36,761 nucleotides of DNA from a virus: positions 1 through 36,761 of IMG/VR virus record IMGVR_UViG_3300027852_000109; one strand, written 5' to 3'. The position numbers and the translations under genes are program-made. Under the pieces are notes generated by a model that did not search any database, was not told the origin of the DNA, and worked only from the letters and a program-made list of their open reading frames with translations. Within the stretch, counting starts at the first letter, position 1. Every line of letters starts with the position of its first letter. Shown here piece after piece: positions 7,434 to 14,849 of this stretch.

Positions 7434-7464
7434 CAAAGATAGTATAATATCTGAATATACCAAA
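7434..7464 (-). promoter_or_regulatory. Bacteroidota-type promoter for the SSB unit
   Basis: On the minus strand TTTG (7464-7461), a spacer of exactly 19 bases, then TATCTTTG (7441-7434), a perfect match to the Bacteroidota -7 element TAnnTTTG with standard spacing. Transcription should start near 7428-7431 and run left into the structured leader, the 148-residue gene and SSB. Confidence 0.82.
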
Positions 7465-7470
7465 CTTTCC

Positions 7471-7803
7471 CTAAATTTCTTTTAACATTTTATGTCTTAG
7501 CAACCTCGTCCACTGGATTAACATCTTCCGGATTTCCTTTGGTCGCTTTTCATCAAGCACTGCATCGAGTTTATCCAATTCTGATGCATTACTTTGCAGA
7601 ATATGGTTTAACTCATATGTGTGCTTAGAGTCTGTCAGGTAGCTTAACGCTGACAGATCCAGGATCCTACACTTCATTTCTCGGAAATTTTCACTCTTGT
7701 TTAAGTTCAATTCCGTTCCAAGTGTCTTCATGTGAGAGAGGATAAGCAAATCGATTAGCCTATCCCTCTCCTTTACTATTTCTAAGTGTTCTGATAACTT
7801 CAT
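7471..7803 (-). CDS. Hypothetical helical protein, 110 residues
   Basis: Not recognised. Charged and almost entirely helical by appearance (KLSEHLEIVKERDRLIDLLI near the start, RKMLIQWTRLLRHKMLKEI at the end). It is coupled to the SF3 helicase gene by TAATG at 7803, so it is probably made in step with the helicase and could be its loader or cofactor. Its stop codon lies only seven bases before the -33 element of the SSB promoter. Confidence 0.72.
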   Translation of the reverse strand: MKLSEHLEIVKERDRLIDLLILSHMKTLGTELNLNKSENFREMKCRILDLSALSYLTDSKHTYELNHILQSNASELDKLDAVLDEKRPKEIRKMLIQWTRLLRHKMLKEI

Positions 7804-9329
7804 TACATAAATGTATTTTCGTCTTCCTCAGTCCAAGTGTCATCTACTCTTGGCTCTTCTATTCTGAAATACTCTCGCTCAATTTTGTAGGCTCTACCGG
7901 TACGTTTAGCTGACATTGGTGAGTCAGTATCCATTGGTGAGTATCTGCGATTGCTACCCGCTTTAATATTGAATTCTTTAGCAAGTACAGAGCGAATGTA
8001 AGATGTGCCAATATTGTTATTGTGGCTATACCATCTATCCTTAATATCCTTAGGAATAAATTCCATGAATTTCAAACCGTCATTGTTGGCAAAGATGTCC
8101 TCAAACAAATCATAAATCTCTTTATACAATTGACTTTTTGATTCTTGCTTTACTACATCCAATGCCTCAGTCTGAATTTGGTCTGCTGAGAATAACATCC
8201 TTGACTTGCTAAAATCTAAGTCAGGCAATGCTAACAACTCATGAAGGAAATTTGGAATCTCTCTAACCATATCATCTAAGATATTGTGATTAGCTTTTCC
8301 GACAAGACTGGGAACTTTCCTTACCCAATATCGTATTTCCTTGTCATCAACCTTAGAGAACTTATTTTCATCATTACTTGTGATGATTAGCTTTCCAAAA
8401 AATGGTAAGGAATATGGTTGTTGGTGTTTAGGGTTGACTAAGATTTTCTTCTGCGTTGCTAAATTCTTTAGCTTCTCTGTTGTTTGTACAGAATCGAACC
8501 TTGACTCTTCAATACCAATAATGTTCTTGTCAGCATAGCTACTGTTAAAATCGCTCCCTATATCTTTAGGATTCGCTACAACCATATTCTCACCAAATAA
8601 CACCGTCAACCAATCTATGAAAGTTGATTTACCGGTTTGTCTTTCTTCCGACACAAGTACCAAAATTGGTAATGCTTGTTTCGGATACATATACAGACAC
8701 TGTAGGTACTGCATACCCTCTTCAATTTGTTCGCCAAAAACGTGTTCAAGTAATTGTTTAGTCCATTTGTAACTGCCACCATAAATATCCGGCTGATGAC
8801 TAAACTCTGAATGCTGATTATAACAGTTATCCACAATTGGCTCATAATCGATATTGTTAGGCTCTAAGCAAAAGTCATCATATCTAGGAATGTCATAAAT
8901 GATGTCCTTTCCATGAAATGGCTTTATCTCTGTCATCTTCCAGAGTTTCAACTTTGTCCTTTTAATGTTATACCGATCAGATTTTGTGATTACCTTGTAG
9001 TAATCTGTTCCGACACAAATGTATGGCAATGTATCTGAGTTCCATTCGTACTGTAACCAAGTCAATGTGCTTACGACATTGTTCTTGAATTTCACTGCGC
9101 ATATGAAGTCAAAATAACTATACGTTCCTTTCTCAATTACTGATGGCATATCCGCTTCAAGGATACACATACCGTCTTTAAATTGAATCAGGACATTGTT
9201 CTTTGCAACACTACAGATTGCATTCTTATCCATGTCATAATCAACGTCTCTACGCTTCGACTGAACAACCTCTACGATATCCATCAGGACACCGTTATCA
9301 CTATTAAATTCTCTTATTATATTGTTCAT
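7803..9329 (-). CDS. SF3 helicase (phage/plasmid primase-helicase type)
   Basis: A 508-residue protein with an SF3 AAA+ helicase domain at about 190-350: Walker A EERQTGKST (228-236), Walker B IIGIEES (270-276), motif C/sensor KLIITSN (313-319). The order and the DUF5906-like sequence after motif C (EIRYWVRKVPSL) are typical of helicases fused to or acting with primases in phages and plasmids. Residues 1-180 do not show a clear primase motif to the eye. The C-terminal part carries a winged-helix-like tail. It is the likely replicative helicase. It is followed by a TAATG-coupled helical protein and preceded by an HTH protein gene 11 bases away. Confidence 0.88.
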   Translation of the reverse strand: MNNIIREFNSDNGVLMDIVEVVQSKRRDVDYDMDKNAICSVAKNNVLIQFKDGMCILEADMPSVIEKGTYSYFDFICAVKFKNNVVSTLTWLQYEWNSDTLPYICVGTDYYKVITKSDRYNIKRTKLKLWKMTEIKPFHGKDIIYDIPRYDDFCLEPNNIDYEPIVDNCYNQHSEFSHQPDIYGGSYKWTKQLLEHVFGEQIEEGMQYLQCLYMYPKQALPILVLVSEERQTGKSTFIDWLTVLFGENMVVANPKDIGSDFNSSYADKNIIGIEESRFDSVQTTEKLKNLATQKKILVNPKHQQPYSLPFFGKLIITSNDENKFSKVDDKEIRYWVRKVPSLVGKANHNILDDMVREIPNFLHELLALPDLDFSKSRMLFSADQIQTEALDVVKQESKSQLYKEIYDLFEDIFANNDGLKFMEFIPKDIKDRWYSHNNNIGTSYIRSVLAKEFNIKAGSNRRYSPMDTDSPMSAKRTGRAYKIEREYFRIEEPRVDDTWTEEDENTFM

Positions 9330-9340
9330 CCGTTTACGTT

Positions 9341-9550
9341 TTATTTGGCTACTCCTATTTTAATACCAAGATAGTTTACTACTCTGAAAACAAACTCCAC
9401 ACTTGGAGCATTCTTTCTTTTTAATACCCTATTCAAATATGGTTGCCTTACTTCTAAGTCTTTTGCCATTTGAGTTTGTGTAATTTCTTTTTCTTGCATG
9501 ACCTCAACAATCGTGTCGAGTAATTCATACCATTCTGTTTGTCTAACCAT
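9341..9550 (-). CDS. XRE/Cro-like helix-turn-helix protein
   Basis: 69 residues with a single HTH: ITQTQMAKDLEVRQPYLNRV (about 23-42) and the following helix region SVEFVFRVVNYLGI, the usual five-helix XRE layout. It would bind DNA as a dimer. It is not a divergent repressor next to an operator; it sits inside the operon, coupled by TAATG to the small gene upstream and just before the helicase, so it may regulate the phage's own genes or act as an origin-recognition or antitoxin-like protein. Confidence 0.8.
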   Translation of the reverse strand: MVRQTEWYELLDTIVEVMQEKEITQTQMAKDLEVRQPYLNRVLKRKNAPSVEFVFRVVNYLGIKIGVAK

Positions 9551-9693
9551 TATACTATTGCGTTATCAAGTTTACCAATCATTTCTCTAATCTCCGACTT
9601 TTCCATATTCATGGATAGCTTTCCGTTACTACACTCAATGTGTACTAGAAAATTGTCTTTTGTTGTCGGCACTACTGTACAAAAATTTGTCAT
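9550..9693 (-). CDS. Small protein, 47 residues
   Basis: Not recognised. ATG at 9693, two bases past the methyltransferase stop codon, and TAA at 9550 overlapping the next ATG as TAATG. The protein (MTNFCTVVPTTKDNFLVHIE, then a helix MNMEKSEIREMIGKLDNA) looks like a small alpha/beta domain with two cysteines. The exact fit between two genes supports expression. Confidence 0.65.
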   Translation of the reverse strand: MTNFCTVVPTTKDNFLVHIECSNGKLSMNMEKSEIREMIGKLDNAIV

Positions 9694-9694
9694 C

Positions 9695-10801
9695 TTACTT
9701 TATGTTTTTTAATATGTGGGAAATTACTTTTACTGTCCATCCATTACCCAACATTTTGTATCGTTGGCTATTGCTTACTCCTTCTGTATAATTATCAGGA
9801 AGAGTTTGTAATCGTTCGCACTCTAATGGTGTGAGTCTTCGATATTCTAAATCATCTACCGCTACCTTTGGATGTCTATTGCCACCGGTCATTGTGTTTA
9901 GCGTAGGTGCTTTTCCGTATTTGGCATAAACTCTTTTGATACTATCGTGACCATTGATGTCTGTAGCATTGCCCAAATGTACTAAATTTTGACCAATTAA
10001 ATCCATGTCTGAGTGATTACCTCCGGAATTACCGCCACCGGATAGACATGATGCCTTATCTTGGAAGAGTCTGTACGTACCATTTTTCTGAATCTTAACG
10101 TAAGATCCTGGTGTTTCAAGTATGTCATTTAGGATAATTCCTTTATCCGTAGGTGCTTTTACGTCCGGAATATTTGTCCAATATAATCTCTTTCTGTTCT
10201 GAGCAGATACTAATGCAGAGTTAATCTGAATAGGTTTTACACCCAAAGCTGCAGAAATGATATCTTGCCATTCCTTCTTCATATACACGTTTTCAAGTAG
10301 AAAATACTTAGGCTTAAGTTCCTTTATGAGTCTTACAAACTCGAAGAACAAAGCAGATTTTCCATCGAATCCAGTACCATCACCGGCTACTGAGAATGAC
10401 TGACATGGTGAACCCGCAGTCAGCAAATCAATCTTGTGATGCGGTAGCATATACTTTGTCACAAACTGTACGTCACCTATTTGCTTTACATCAGGGTGAT
10501 TCTTTTTGGCTATCTGAATAGCATACTTATCAATCTCACTTGCAAAGTAATTTTTAACCTCTATGCCGGAGTCTTTTAAAGCCTGATAGCAACATCCCAT
10601 TCCATCGAATAAGGATAATACATTCAGTCCTTTTGGCTCTTCATAATCTACTGTCATTTCTGAGTCTTTAAGTGGTTGAACCAATTTGCCACACTCAGGA
10701 CAATTTTGAGCCTCATACCCATAAAATGGTGAAGCCGTTACGCAATGATGACAAATCTTAATATCTGATTTTGGCATCGTTAAATCCATGTGTATCTCCA
10801 T
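9695..10801 (-). CDS. C5-cytosine DNA methyltransferase with zinc ribbon
   Basis: A 368-residue S-adenosylmethionine-dependent cytosine-C5 methyltransferase. Motifs in order: I LFDGMGC (64-70), IV GSPCQSFS (130-137) with catalytic C133, VI ENV (170-172), VIII AQNRKRLYW, IX RRLTPLECERLQ, X MLGNGW. Motif VIII and the layout recall the DNMT3-type branch. The first 45 residues hold a zinc ribbon: C17-H-H-C20 and C34-P-E-C37. No restriction endonuclease gene is adjacent, so it is a solitary phage methyltransferase that probably protects the genome against host restriction or marks DNA for regulation. Confidence 0.93.
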   Translation of the reverse strand: MEIHMDLTMPKSDIKICHHCVTASPFYGYEAQNCPECGKLVQPLKDSEMTVDYEEPKGLNVLSLFDGMGCCYQALKDSGIEVKNYFASEIDKYAIQIAKKNHPDVKQIGDVQFVTKYMLPHHKIDLLTAGSPCQSFSVAGDGTGFDGKSALFFEFVRLIKELKPKYFLLENVYMKKEWQDIISAALGVKPIQINSALVSAQNRKRLYWTNIPDVKAPTDKGIILNDILETPGSYVKIQKNGTYRLFQDKASCLSGGGNSGGNHSDMDLIGQNLVHLGNATDINGHDSIKRVYAKYGKAPTLNTMTGGNRHPKVAVDDLEYRRLTPLECERLQTLPDNYTEGVSNSQRYKMLGNGWTVKVISHILKNIK

Positions 10802-10803
10802 AA

Positions 10804-11106
10804 TTATATTCTGTTTTTAATGTCTTCCATGTCTCTTACATGACCTTCCATTTTATCAAGCCATTTGTTTAGCATTCTTCTTTTTACATCAGGACGTTTT
10901 TTATACTCTGTCAGGAGTGAACAATACACTTCCTTATCCATTGACATTCTGTAGATATTTAGATGCTTTAAATCGTCTCTATCTGTAAGACCATATTTAT
11001 ACAATATGTCACCTATTTTTTGTGCGTGTTGCTTAATCTCTTCAATCATTTTCTTTTCCTGACTGATTAAGACTTGCTTCTCTAATTCTGAAAATTCTGT
11101 ATTCAT
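10804..11106 (-). CDS. Hypothetical helical protein, 100 residues
   Basis: Not recognised. Helical and charged, with a basic C-terminal half (KKRPDVKRRMLNKWLDKMEG). The start at 11106 (MNTEFSELEK) is preferred to an upstream ATG at 11151 because it gives an ATGA overlap with the preceding gene. It lies directly before the methyltransferase gene, two bases apart. Confidence 0.68.
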   Translation of the reverse strand: MNTEFSELEKQVLISQEKKMIEEIKQHAQKIGDILYKYGLTDRDDLKHLNIYRMSMDKEVYCSLLTEYKKRPDVKRRMLNKWLDKMEGHVRDMEDIKNRI

Positions 11107-11351
11107 ATCTGTTCTATATTTAATTCGTATAATATTGTGTTTAAATCCCATTCAAAAGGAAGATATTCCTCAGATGGAACAAATGTTGGTGGTGTGTAGC
11201 AAGTGGTGGTTATACCTTCTACAAAGAAAGCTATACCCTTGTGTGATTGTACTACTAATCTAAGGATATACCTTTCTCCAAAAATCAAATCAGTGTTTAC
11301 GTCATCGACACATACCATCGCCATACCTAATCTGAATTTCGGCTTATTCAT
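11103..11351 (-). CDS. Hypothetical protein, 82 residues
   Basis: Not recognised. Beta-rich, with segments such as GERYILRLVVQSHKGIAFFV, followed by TYTPP-like loops and an acidic helix. The start at 11351 (MNKPKFRLGM) overlaps the previous gene by 8 bases; a longer frame from 11381 would overlap it by 38. The SH3-like small beta fold seen in other proteins of this operon is a possibility. Confidence 0.65.
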   Translation of the reverse strand: MNKPKFRLGMAMVCVDDVNTDLIFGERYILRLVVQSHKGIAFFVEGITTTCYTPPTFVPSEEYLPFEWDLNTILYELNIEQI

Positions 11352-11703
11352 ACCCCATTTTTTTAAATTTACGTTTAGCATTCTTTTCGTTTATCGCCCA
11401 TACATGAGGATAATTTGGATTCATAAAACCTCTATGCTCTCCGGATGCACTCTGTAGTATTGGCACTTCTTCAATCTTGTCAGCCTCTAAATTGAATGCC
11501 CACATTTTTGTATTACCCTTATGTACCGAAGATCCTAAATGGCTAAATTTCTTGTCTAGGATGCTCTGTATTGCTACATCGGTCTGTACTTTAGACAATC
11601 TTACTTCCTCAGCCAATGGAGTGAATGCTTCTGCTGATTTTCCTTTTATTGAGAATACTATGTATACCCAAATTGCTTTTATAAAATTAATTACCGTTTT
11701 CAT
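11344..11703 (-). CDS. Hypothetical protein with N-terminal hydrophobic segment
   Basis: Not recognised. 119 residues. Residues 4-18 (VINFIKAIWVYIVFS) form one hydrophobic helix followed by KGK, suggesting an N-terminal membrane anchor with the rest in the cytoplasm, or an uncleaved signal. The remaining part is mixed alpha/beta and ends basic (NAKRKFKKMGYE). Confidence 0.65.
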   Translation of the reverse strand: MKTVINFIKAIWVYIVFSIKGKSAEAFTPLAEEVRLSKVQTDVAIQSILDKKFSHLGSSVHKGNTKMWAFNLEADKIEEVPILQSASGEHRGFMNPNYPHVWAINEKNAKRKFKKMGYE

Positions 11704-11713
11704 CTTTTCTAAT

Positions 11714-12127
11714 TTATATGTTAAAATCGTTTTTGTCTAATTTGTAGTCAGTGATAAGGTCTGCCATCATGTCTTTACCTTCCTGACTCAATCCATCACT
11801 GAAAAAGTTACCGGAATGGTCATGCCATTCTTGGAGCGCATTCATAAGCATAGGATTGTCAACTACAATCTTAGGCAATGTGAATTTATAACCCTTTTTC
11901 TCTCTTCTAAACTCTTGTATCAGGTCAACAACACCTATCGCTCCAAATGTCTCGTCAATTGTCTCTCTGTCTTCTTTCCTGAGGAAGAATCCAACGGCAC
12001 AACCTCGTCCTTGTATTTGCGCTTTCTTAGGTGAATAATAACATCCACCTGAGACATTACATCTTTTTTCCGGATTAGCAATAAAATAGTTTACGCTCTC
12101 AGCGATTCGTTTTGATAATGTTCTCAT
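11714..12127 (-). CDS. Conserved phage hypothetical protein with GCAVG motif
   Basis: 137 residues. The pattern R-C-N-V-S-G-G-C-Y-Y, G-R-G-C-A-V-G-F-F-L, and L-Q-E-W-H-D-H-S-G-N-F is one I associate with a widespread family of small phage proteins of unknown function. Three cysteines (about 23, 29, 43) could bind a metal. It follows a 79-residue gene with a 4-base ATGA-type overlap (12124-12127). Confidence 0.7.
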   Translation of the reverse strand: MRTLSKRIAESVNYFIANPEKRCNVSGGCYYSPKKAQIQGRGCAVGFFLRKEDRETIDETFGAIGVVDLIQEFRREKKGYKFTLPKIVVDNPMLMNALQEWHDHSGNFFSDGLSQEGKDMMADLITDYKLDKNDFNI

Positions 12128-12363
12128 GCTTTCTTGTCTTTTAAAAATTTAGTGATTTGTGTTGCCCAATAAAATGAAGTGTACTCTGATTCAAGTAGCA
12201 TTTCCATTTCTTTAATACCTACATCAGTATTTTGAAATATGTGTTTAAACAATTCCTTTTTACTCACATAGTCAAGTATCTTCATCGATATGATGACACC
12301 ATTCACGTCCAATTGAACGATACCACCGTAGCACCGTTCACCTATTTTAAATGTTTTTCTCAT
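12124..12363 (-). CDS. Hypothetical protein, 79 residues
   Basis: Not recognised. The first half (FKIGERCYGGIVQLDVNGVI) looks like a small beta barrel and the second half is helical (IKEMEMLLESEYTSFYWATQ). The start lies three bases after the stop codon of the zinc-ribbon gene. Confidence 0.7.
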   Translation of the reverse strand: MRKTFKIGERCYGGIVQLDVNGVIISMKILDYVSKKELFKHIFQNTDVGIKEMEMLLESEYTSFYWATQITKFLKDKKA

Positions 12364-12365
12364 AA

Positions 12366-12485
12366 TTATTCGCCTCTATCGTTTTCAAATGTTGTTCCAC
12401 AATTCCCGCAATATGCCGGATTAGAATTCTCTCTATCCTTTCCTAAATTATCCCAACAATTTGGGCATCTTAAATCTACTGCCAT
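12366..12485 (-). CDS. Mini zinc-ribbon protein, 39 residues
   Basis: ATG at 12485, TAA at 12366. The protein begins MAVDLRCPNCWDNLG and contains two CxxC knuckles, C7-P-N-C10 and C26-G-N-C29, separated by 15 residues, the spacing of a zinc ribbon. Such mini-proteins bind zinc and often nucleic acid or a protein partner. The neat fit between the 207-residue gene (start of spacing 3 bases) and the 79-residue gene supports expression. Confidence 0.78.
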   Translation of the reverse strand: MAVDLRCPNCWDNLGKDRENSNPAYCGNCGTTFENDRGE

Positions 12486-12487
12486 GA

Positions 12488-13111
12488 CTATACGTTTTTA
12501 TTTGTTCTAAACATATTTTTACCCTCTTTGATAAGATTGTCCATATCTCTACTCAAAGCCGTTAAGAGATTATCTAATTGGTTAAATTTCTCAAGTATCT
12601 GTTCACCCTCTAGCCTCTCATTTTTAGTAAGTCGAACATTGTCTTCATCAGCTAGAAATTCAGATAGGCACATTGGCTCACCTACAAATCCGTCTACAAA
12701 ATTATACGCTTCATCGTGTTGGTCACTTATCTTCTTTTCTACAATCTCAATTCTTTCACGCAATGCTCTTTTACCCTCATTCAGTTTTGCCCATCTATAG
12801 GCATCAAAATGCTCTTCTTTCTCTTCTCCGGATAACTCTGCCCACAATACAAAGAATGCAAATTCAGTCCATAGGCAATACTCAGCGTCCTCTCTATTAC
12901 TGAATTCCTTTAATTCATTTTTGCCTATCTGAACATGGAAATTCTTATTGCCATCCTCTAGGATATAGAATTGTGCAAAGTATACGTGTACATACCGGCA
13001 TAATTCATCGTTAGACGTTAAAATGTCTTCTTTCTCCATATTAAACTGTCTCAGCCATATGTATGGATTCGTTTGTACTCTCTGACTTCTAAATTGATTT
13101 AATGTTTTCAT
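12488..13111 (-). CDS. Hypothetical helical protein, 207 residues
   Basis: Not recognised. Glu- and Lys-rich; residues about 60-110 contain beta and aromatic residues (FHVQIGKNELKEFSNREDAE), while 115-200 look like long helices with possible coiled coil (KRALRERIEIVEKKIS and LEKFNQLDNLLTALSRDMDN). No catalytic motif seen. It belongs to the same polycistron as its neighbours. Confidence 0.7.
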   Translation of the reverse strand: MKTLNQFRSQRVQTNPYIWLRQFNMEKEDILTSNDELCRYVHVYFAQFYILEDGNKNFHVQIGKNELKEFSNREDAEYCLWTEFAFFVLWAELSGEEKEEHFDAYRWAKLNEGKRALRERIEIVEKKISDQHDEAYNFVDGFVGEPMCLSEFLADEDNVRLTKNERLEGEQILEKFNQLDNLLTALSRDMDNLIKEGKNMFRTNKNV

Positions 13112-13116
13112 GATGT

Positions 13117-13254
13117 TTAGTTTAAAATTTCTGATATTGGATTGTTATAATTCTTTTTGTCAAATTTGGTGATTACCTTATTCGCTTTTTCAAAGCCTAC
13201 CTTTTGTATTAGATAGGCTCTGTATCTGTCTCTTAATTTACCGATTCTTACCAT
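13117..13254 (-). CDS. Small basic protein, 45 residues
   Basis: Not recognised. With the start at 13254 the protein is MVRIGKLRDRYRAYLIQKVG followed by a basic segment ending in ISEILN. A longer frame from 13353 would overlap the upstream gene by 106 bases, so the short form (7-base overlap) is preferred. The Arg/Lys-rich helix may contact DNA or RNA. Confidence 0.6.
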   Translation of the reverse strand: MVRIGKLRDRYRAYLIQKVGFEKANKVITKFDKKNYNNPISEILN

Positions 13255-13667
13255 TGTGATGTGATGCTTTTTACTTCTTGGATTTGCTCTTGCAATTCTC
13301 TCACCTTTGCATTGGCAAGTTTTAGTGCATTCTTGTAATTTCTTAATTCGCATGAGTCAGTGATGTACCTATTTGCTCTCTTGACCTCATTAGCGTACAT
13401 TTCCCGATAGTTTGATGGTAGTTTGGTATACATCTTCCCCTTACCATCCTCAAGGCTCTCAGAAGTGATGCAATAACATTTTCCAACAACCTCAATATGA
13501 CCGTTCCTCTTCCACTGTTGGATGTTTGTGCCATAGTAACCTCTGTCATTATACTTGTCAAAAGGTATTTCTCTTTTGTTAATAACACTGATAATGTGTT
13601 CATTAAGTTGTGTTCTCGTTGGACTATTCCATTTTATGTATGTCCATATTGCGTGTACTTTGCTCAT
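13248..13667 (-). CDS. Hypothetical protein, possible winged helix plus coiled coil
   Basis: Not recognised. Residues 1-70 (IWTYIKWNSPTRTQLNEHII, then KRNGHIEVVGKCYCIT) have the rhythm of a winged-helix domain, helix, helix, then a beta hairpin. Residues 85-135 are helical with heptad-like spacing (NALKLANAKVRELQEQIQEV). A DNA-binding dimer is possible. The start at 13667 lies two bases from the next gene upstream. Confidence 0.65.
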   Translation of the reverse strand: MSKVHAIWTYIKWNSPTRTQLNEHIISVINKREIPFDKYNDRGYYGTNIQQWKRNGHIEVVGKCYCITSESLEDGKGKMYTKLPSNYREMYANEVKRANRYITDSCELRNYKNALKLANAKVRELQEQIQEVKSITSQW

Positions 13668-13668
13668 T

Positions 13669-13896
13669 TTATGACTGTTTTATGATTCTTGTTAATTCTT
13701 TTATTGCTAAGATACCCAAAAAGATCAAACTAGCTTGACCTAGATAAATTATCCAATTGATTAGATGTAGATTTGATAATAGTCTACCTTGATTTTTCAT
13801 TATCTCCATGTAGATGACAAATCCACTTACCCCAATTAAGGTAGCAAGTGAATGGTATGTCATATAGTTACTGAATATTGCTTTTATCTTTTTCAT
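13669..13896 (-). CDS. Small membrane protein, two predicted TM segments
   Basis: Not recognised. 75 residues, basic N-terminus (MKKIKAIF), hydrophobic stretches at about 15-33 (SLATLIGVSGFVIYMEI) and 46-66 (LINWIIYLGQASLIFLGILA), and a basic end. A holin-like or exclusion protein would look like this, but there is no lysis context. Confidence 0.68.
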   Translation of the reverse strand: MKKIKAIFSNYMTYHSLATLIGVSGFVIYMEIMKNQGRLLSNLHLINWIIYLGQASLIFLGILAIKELTRIIKQS

Positions 13897-13897
13897 C

Positions 13898-14221
13898 TTA
13901 GTTAAGGATTTGAATTAATGACTCGGCTTTGAAACATCTAATACCTTGTGCTTGTACATCAAAAAAGGTGATTACACCATTTTGCTTTAGCGTTTTTTGT
14001 TTTACTGTTCTTGCCTCACTTGTTGGCTCAAAGTTCATTGTAGTACCCTCAGCATATCGGATAGAACCATCTTTCTTCCTAAAGGAGAATTCAACAATTT
14101 CATTTGCCATTCTTTCTCTAATGCTCTCAGCCTTCCATGACTCAGTTAATGCTTGTTTCATTGATACTCTGTTTTGCTTGGCAATTGACCATGCTCTTAA
14201 AAATAGATTACGTTTTTTCAT
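13898..14221 (-). CDS. DUF2693-like SH3-fold protein
   Basis: 107 residues. N-terminal basic helix region (RAWSIAKQNRVSMKQALTES) then a beta-rich part with KKDGSIRYAEGTTMNF and TFFDVQAQGIRCFKAESLIQ. This matches what I know of DUF2693 proteins, common in Bacteroidota mobile DNA and phages and described as SH3 beta-barrel fold proteins of unknown function. It is a useful marker that the phage host is in this phylum. Confidence 0.78.
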   Translation of the reverse strand: MKKRNLFLRAWSIAKQNRVSMKQALTESWKAESIRERMANEIVEFSFRKKDGSIRYAEGTTMNFEPTSEARTVKQKTLKQNGVITFFDVQAQGIRCFKAESLIQILN

Positions 14222-14226
14222 GATGT

Positions 14227-14478
14227 TTATTTTAGTGTTATATTAGTTACTTTAATTTTTTTGTTGTAGAAGTACCCCATATGTGATGCTTCATCCATAG
14301 ACCATCCAACTAGGACAAATCTACCGTCTTTTCTCAAAGAGTATGTACCTTCACCGGTGTGACCGTCCTTCAATACCTTAACTTTGTTTTTCGCAATTGC
14401 TTTTACTGTTCCTCTTCTTTCCTTACCACAGTAGCCAAAAAATTGTACTCTGTCGCCTATGTTTAGATTGTGTGCCAT
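14227..14478 (-). CDS. Small SH3-like/KOW-like protein
   Basis: 83 residues. The N-terminus LNIGDRVQFFGYCGKERRGT followed by VKAIAKNKVKVL has the G-D-x-V and R-G-T-V spacing seen in KOW and SH3-like beta barrels, which bind nucleic acid or protein. Function not recognised. It is one of several small beta-barrel proteins in this half of the operon. Confidence 0.65.
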   Translation of the reverse strand: MAHNLNIGDRVQFFGYCGKERRGTVKAIAKNKVKVLKDGHTGEGTYSLRKDGRFVLVGWSMDEASHMGYFYNKKIKVTNITLK

Positions 14479-14480
14479 GA

Positions 14481-14609
14481 TTATAAGATTTTATGTCCTG
14501 ATGTCATCAGATATTTGTAGTAATTGTCTTTATGCGCCTGAGATACAAATCTCTTCGTAAATGTCTTGTATTTGCCGTATTTGGTTTTTATGTTAATCGT
14601 CTCTACCAT
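14481..14609 (-). CDS. Small basic protein, 42 residues
   Basis: Not recognised. ATG at 14609 overlaps the 3' end of the preceding gene by 7 bases; TAA at 14481 lies three bases before the next ATG. The protein (MVETINIKTKYGKYKTFTKR and onward) is rich in Lys and Tyr. The fit between neighbours is the main evidence. Confidence 0.62.
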   Translation of the reverse strand: MVETINIKTKYGKYKTFTKRFVSQAHKDNYYKYLMTSGHKIL

Positions 14610-14848
14610 GATAGCATATTGTCTAAGTTACTGAATTCAATATGGTCAAATGTCGGTGCGTCATCGTCATCCTCGTCATCTTCCCATGTAGTATAATAAT
14701 GGTCACCATCCTCATAAGATTGTTCTAGTGTCTTGCCATACTCATTAAAAGCATAGTCTTTTGCTCTCTGTTCACATCCGATATAGAATGTGTCATGGAA
14801 GAGAAAACCGTCATAGATTTTCTCTCCAGTTTGACTGTCTATCCTCAT
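14603..14848 (-). CDS. Hypothetical acidic protein, 81 residues
   Basis: Not assigned. The start at 14848 (MRIDSQTGEKIYDGFLFHDT) lies one base after the stop of the upstream gene; an ATG nine codons further up (14875) would overlap that gene. The opening I-D-x-x-T-G-E-K-x-x-x-G-F resembles small proteins I associate with Bacteroidota phages. A run of Asp/Glu (EDDEDDDDAP) follows in the last third, so the protein is highly acidic and could be a DNA mimic or binding partner, which is only speculation. Confidence 0.65.
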   Translation of the reverse strand: MRIDSQTGEKIYDGFLFHDTFYIGCEQRAKDYAFNEYGKTLEQSYEDGDHYYTTWEDDEDDDDAPTFDHIEFSNLDNMLSW

Positions 14849-14849
14849 A

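Noticed and set aside
8827-8835. Perfect DnaA box TTATCCACA
   Set aside because: It is single and lies inside the SF3 helicase coding sequence, far from the repeat-rich region, so it is likely a chance match.
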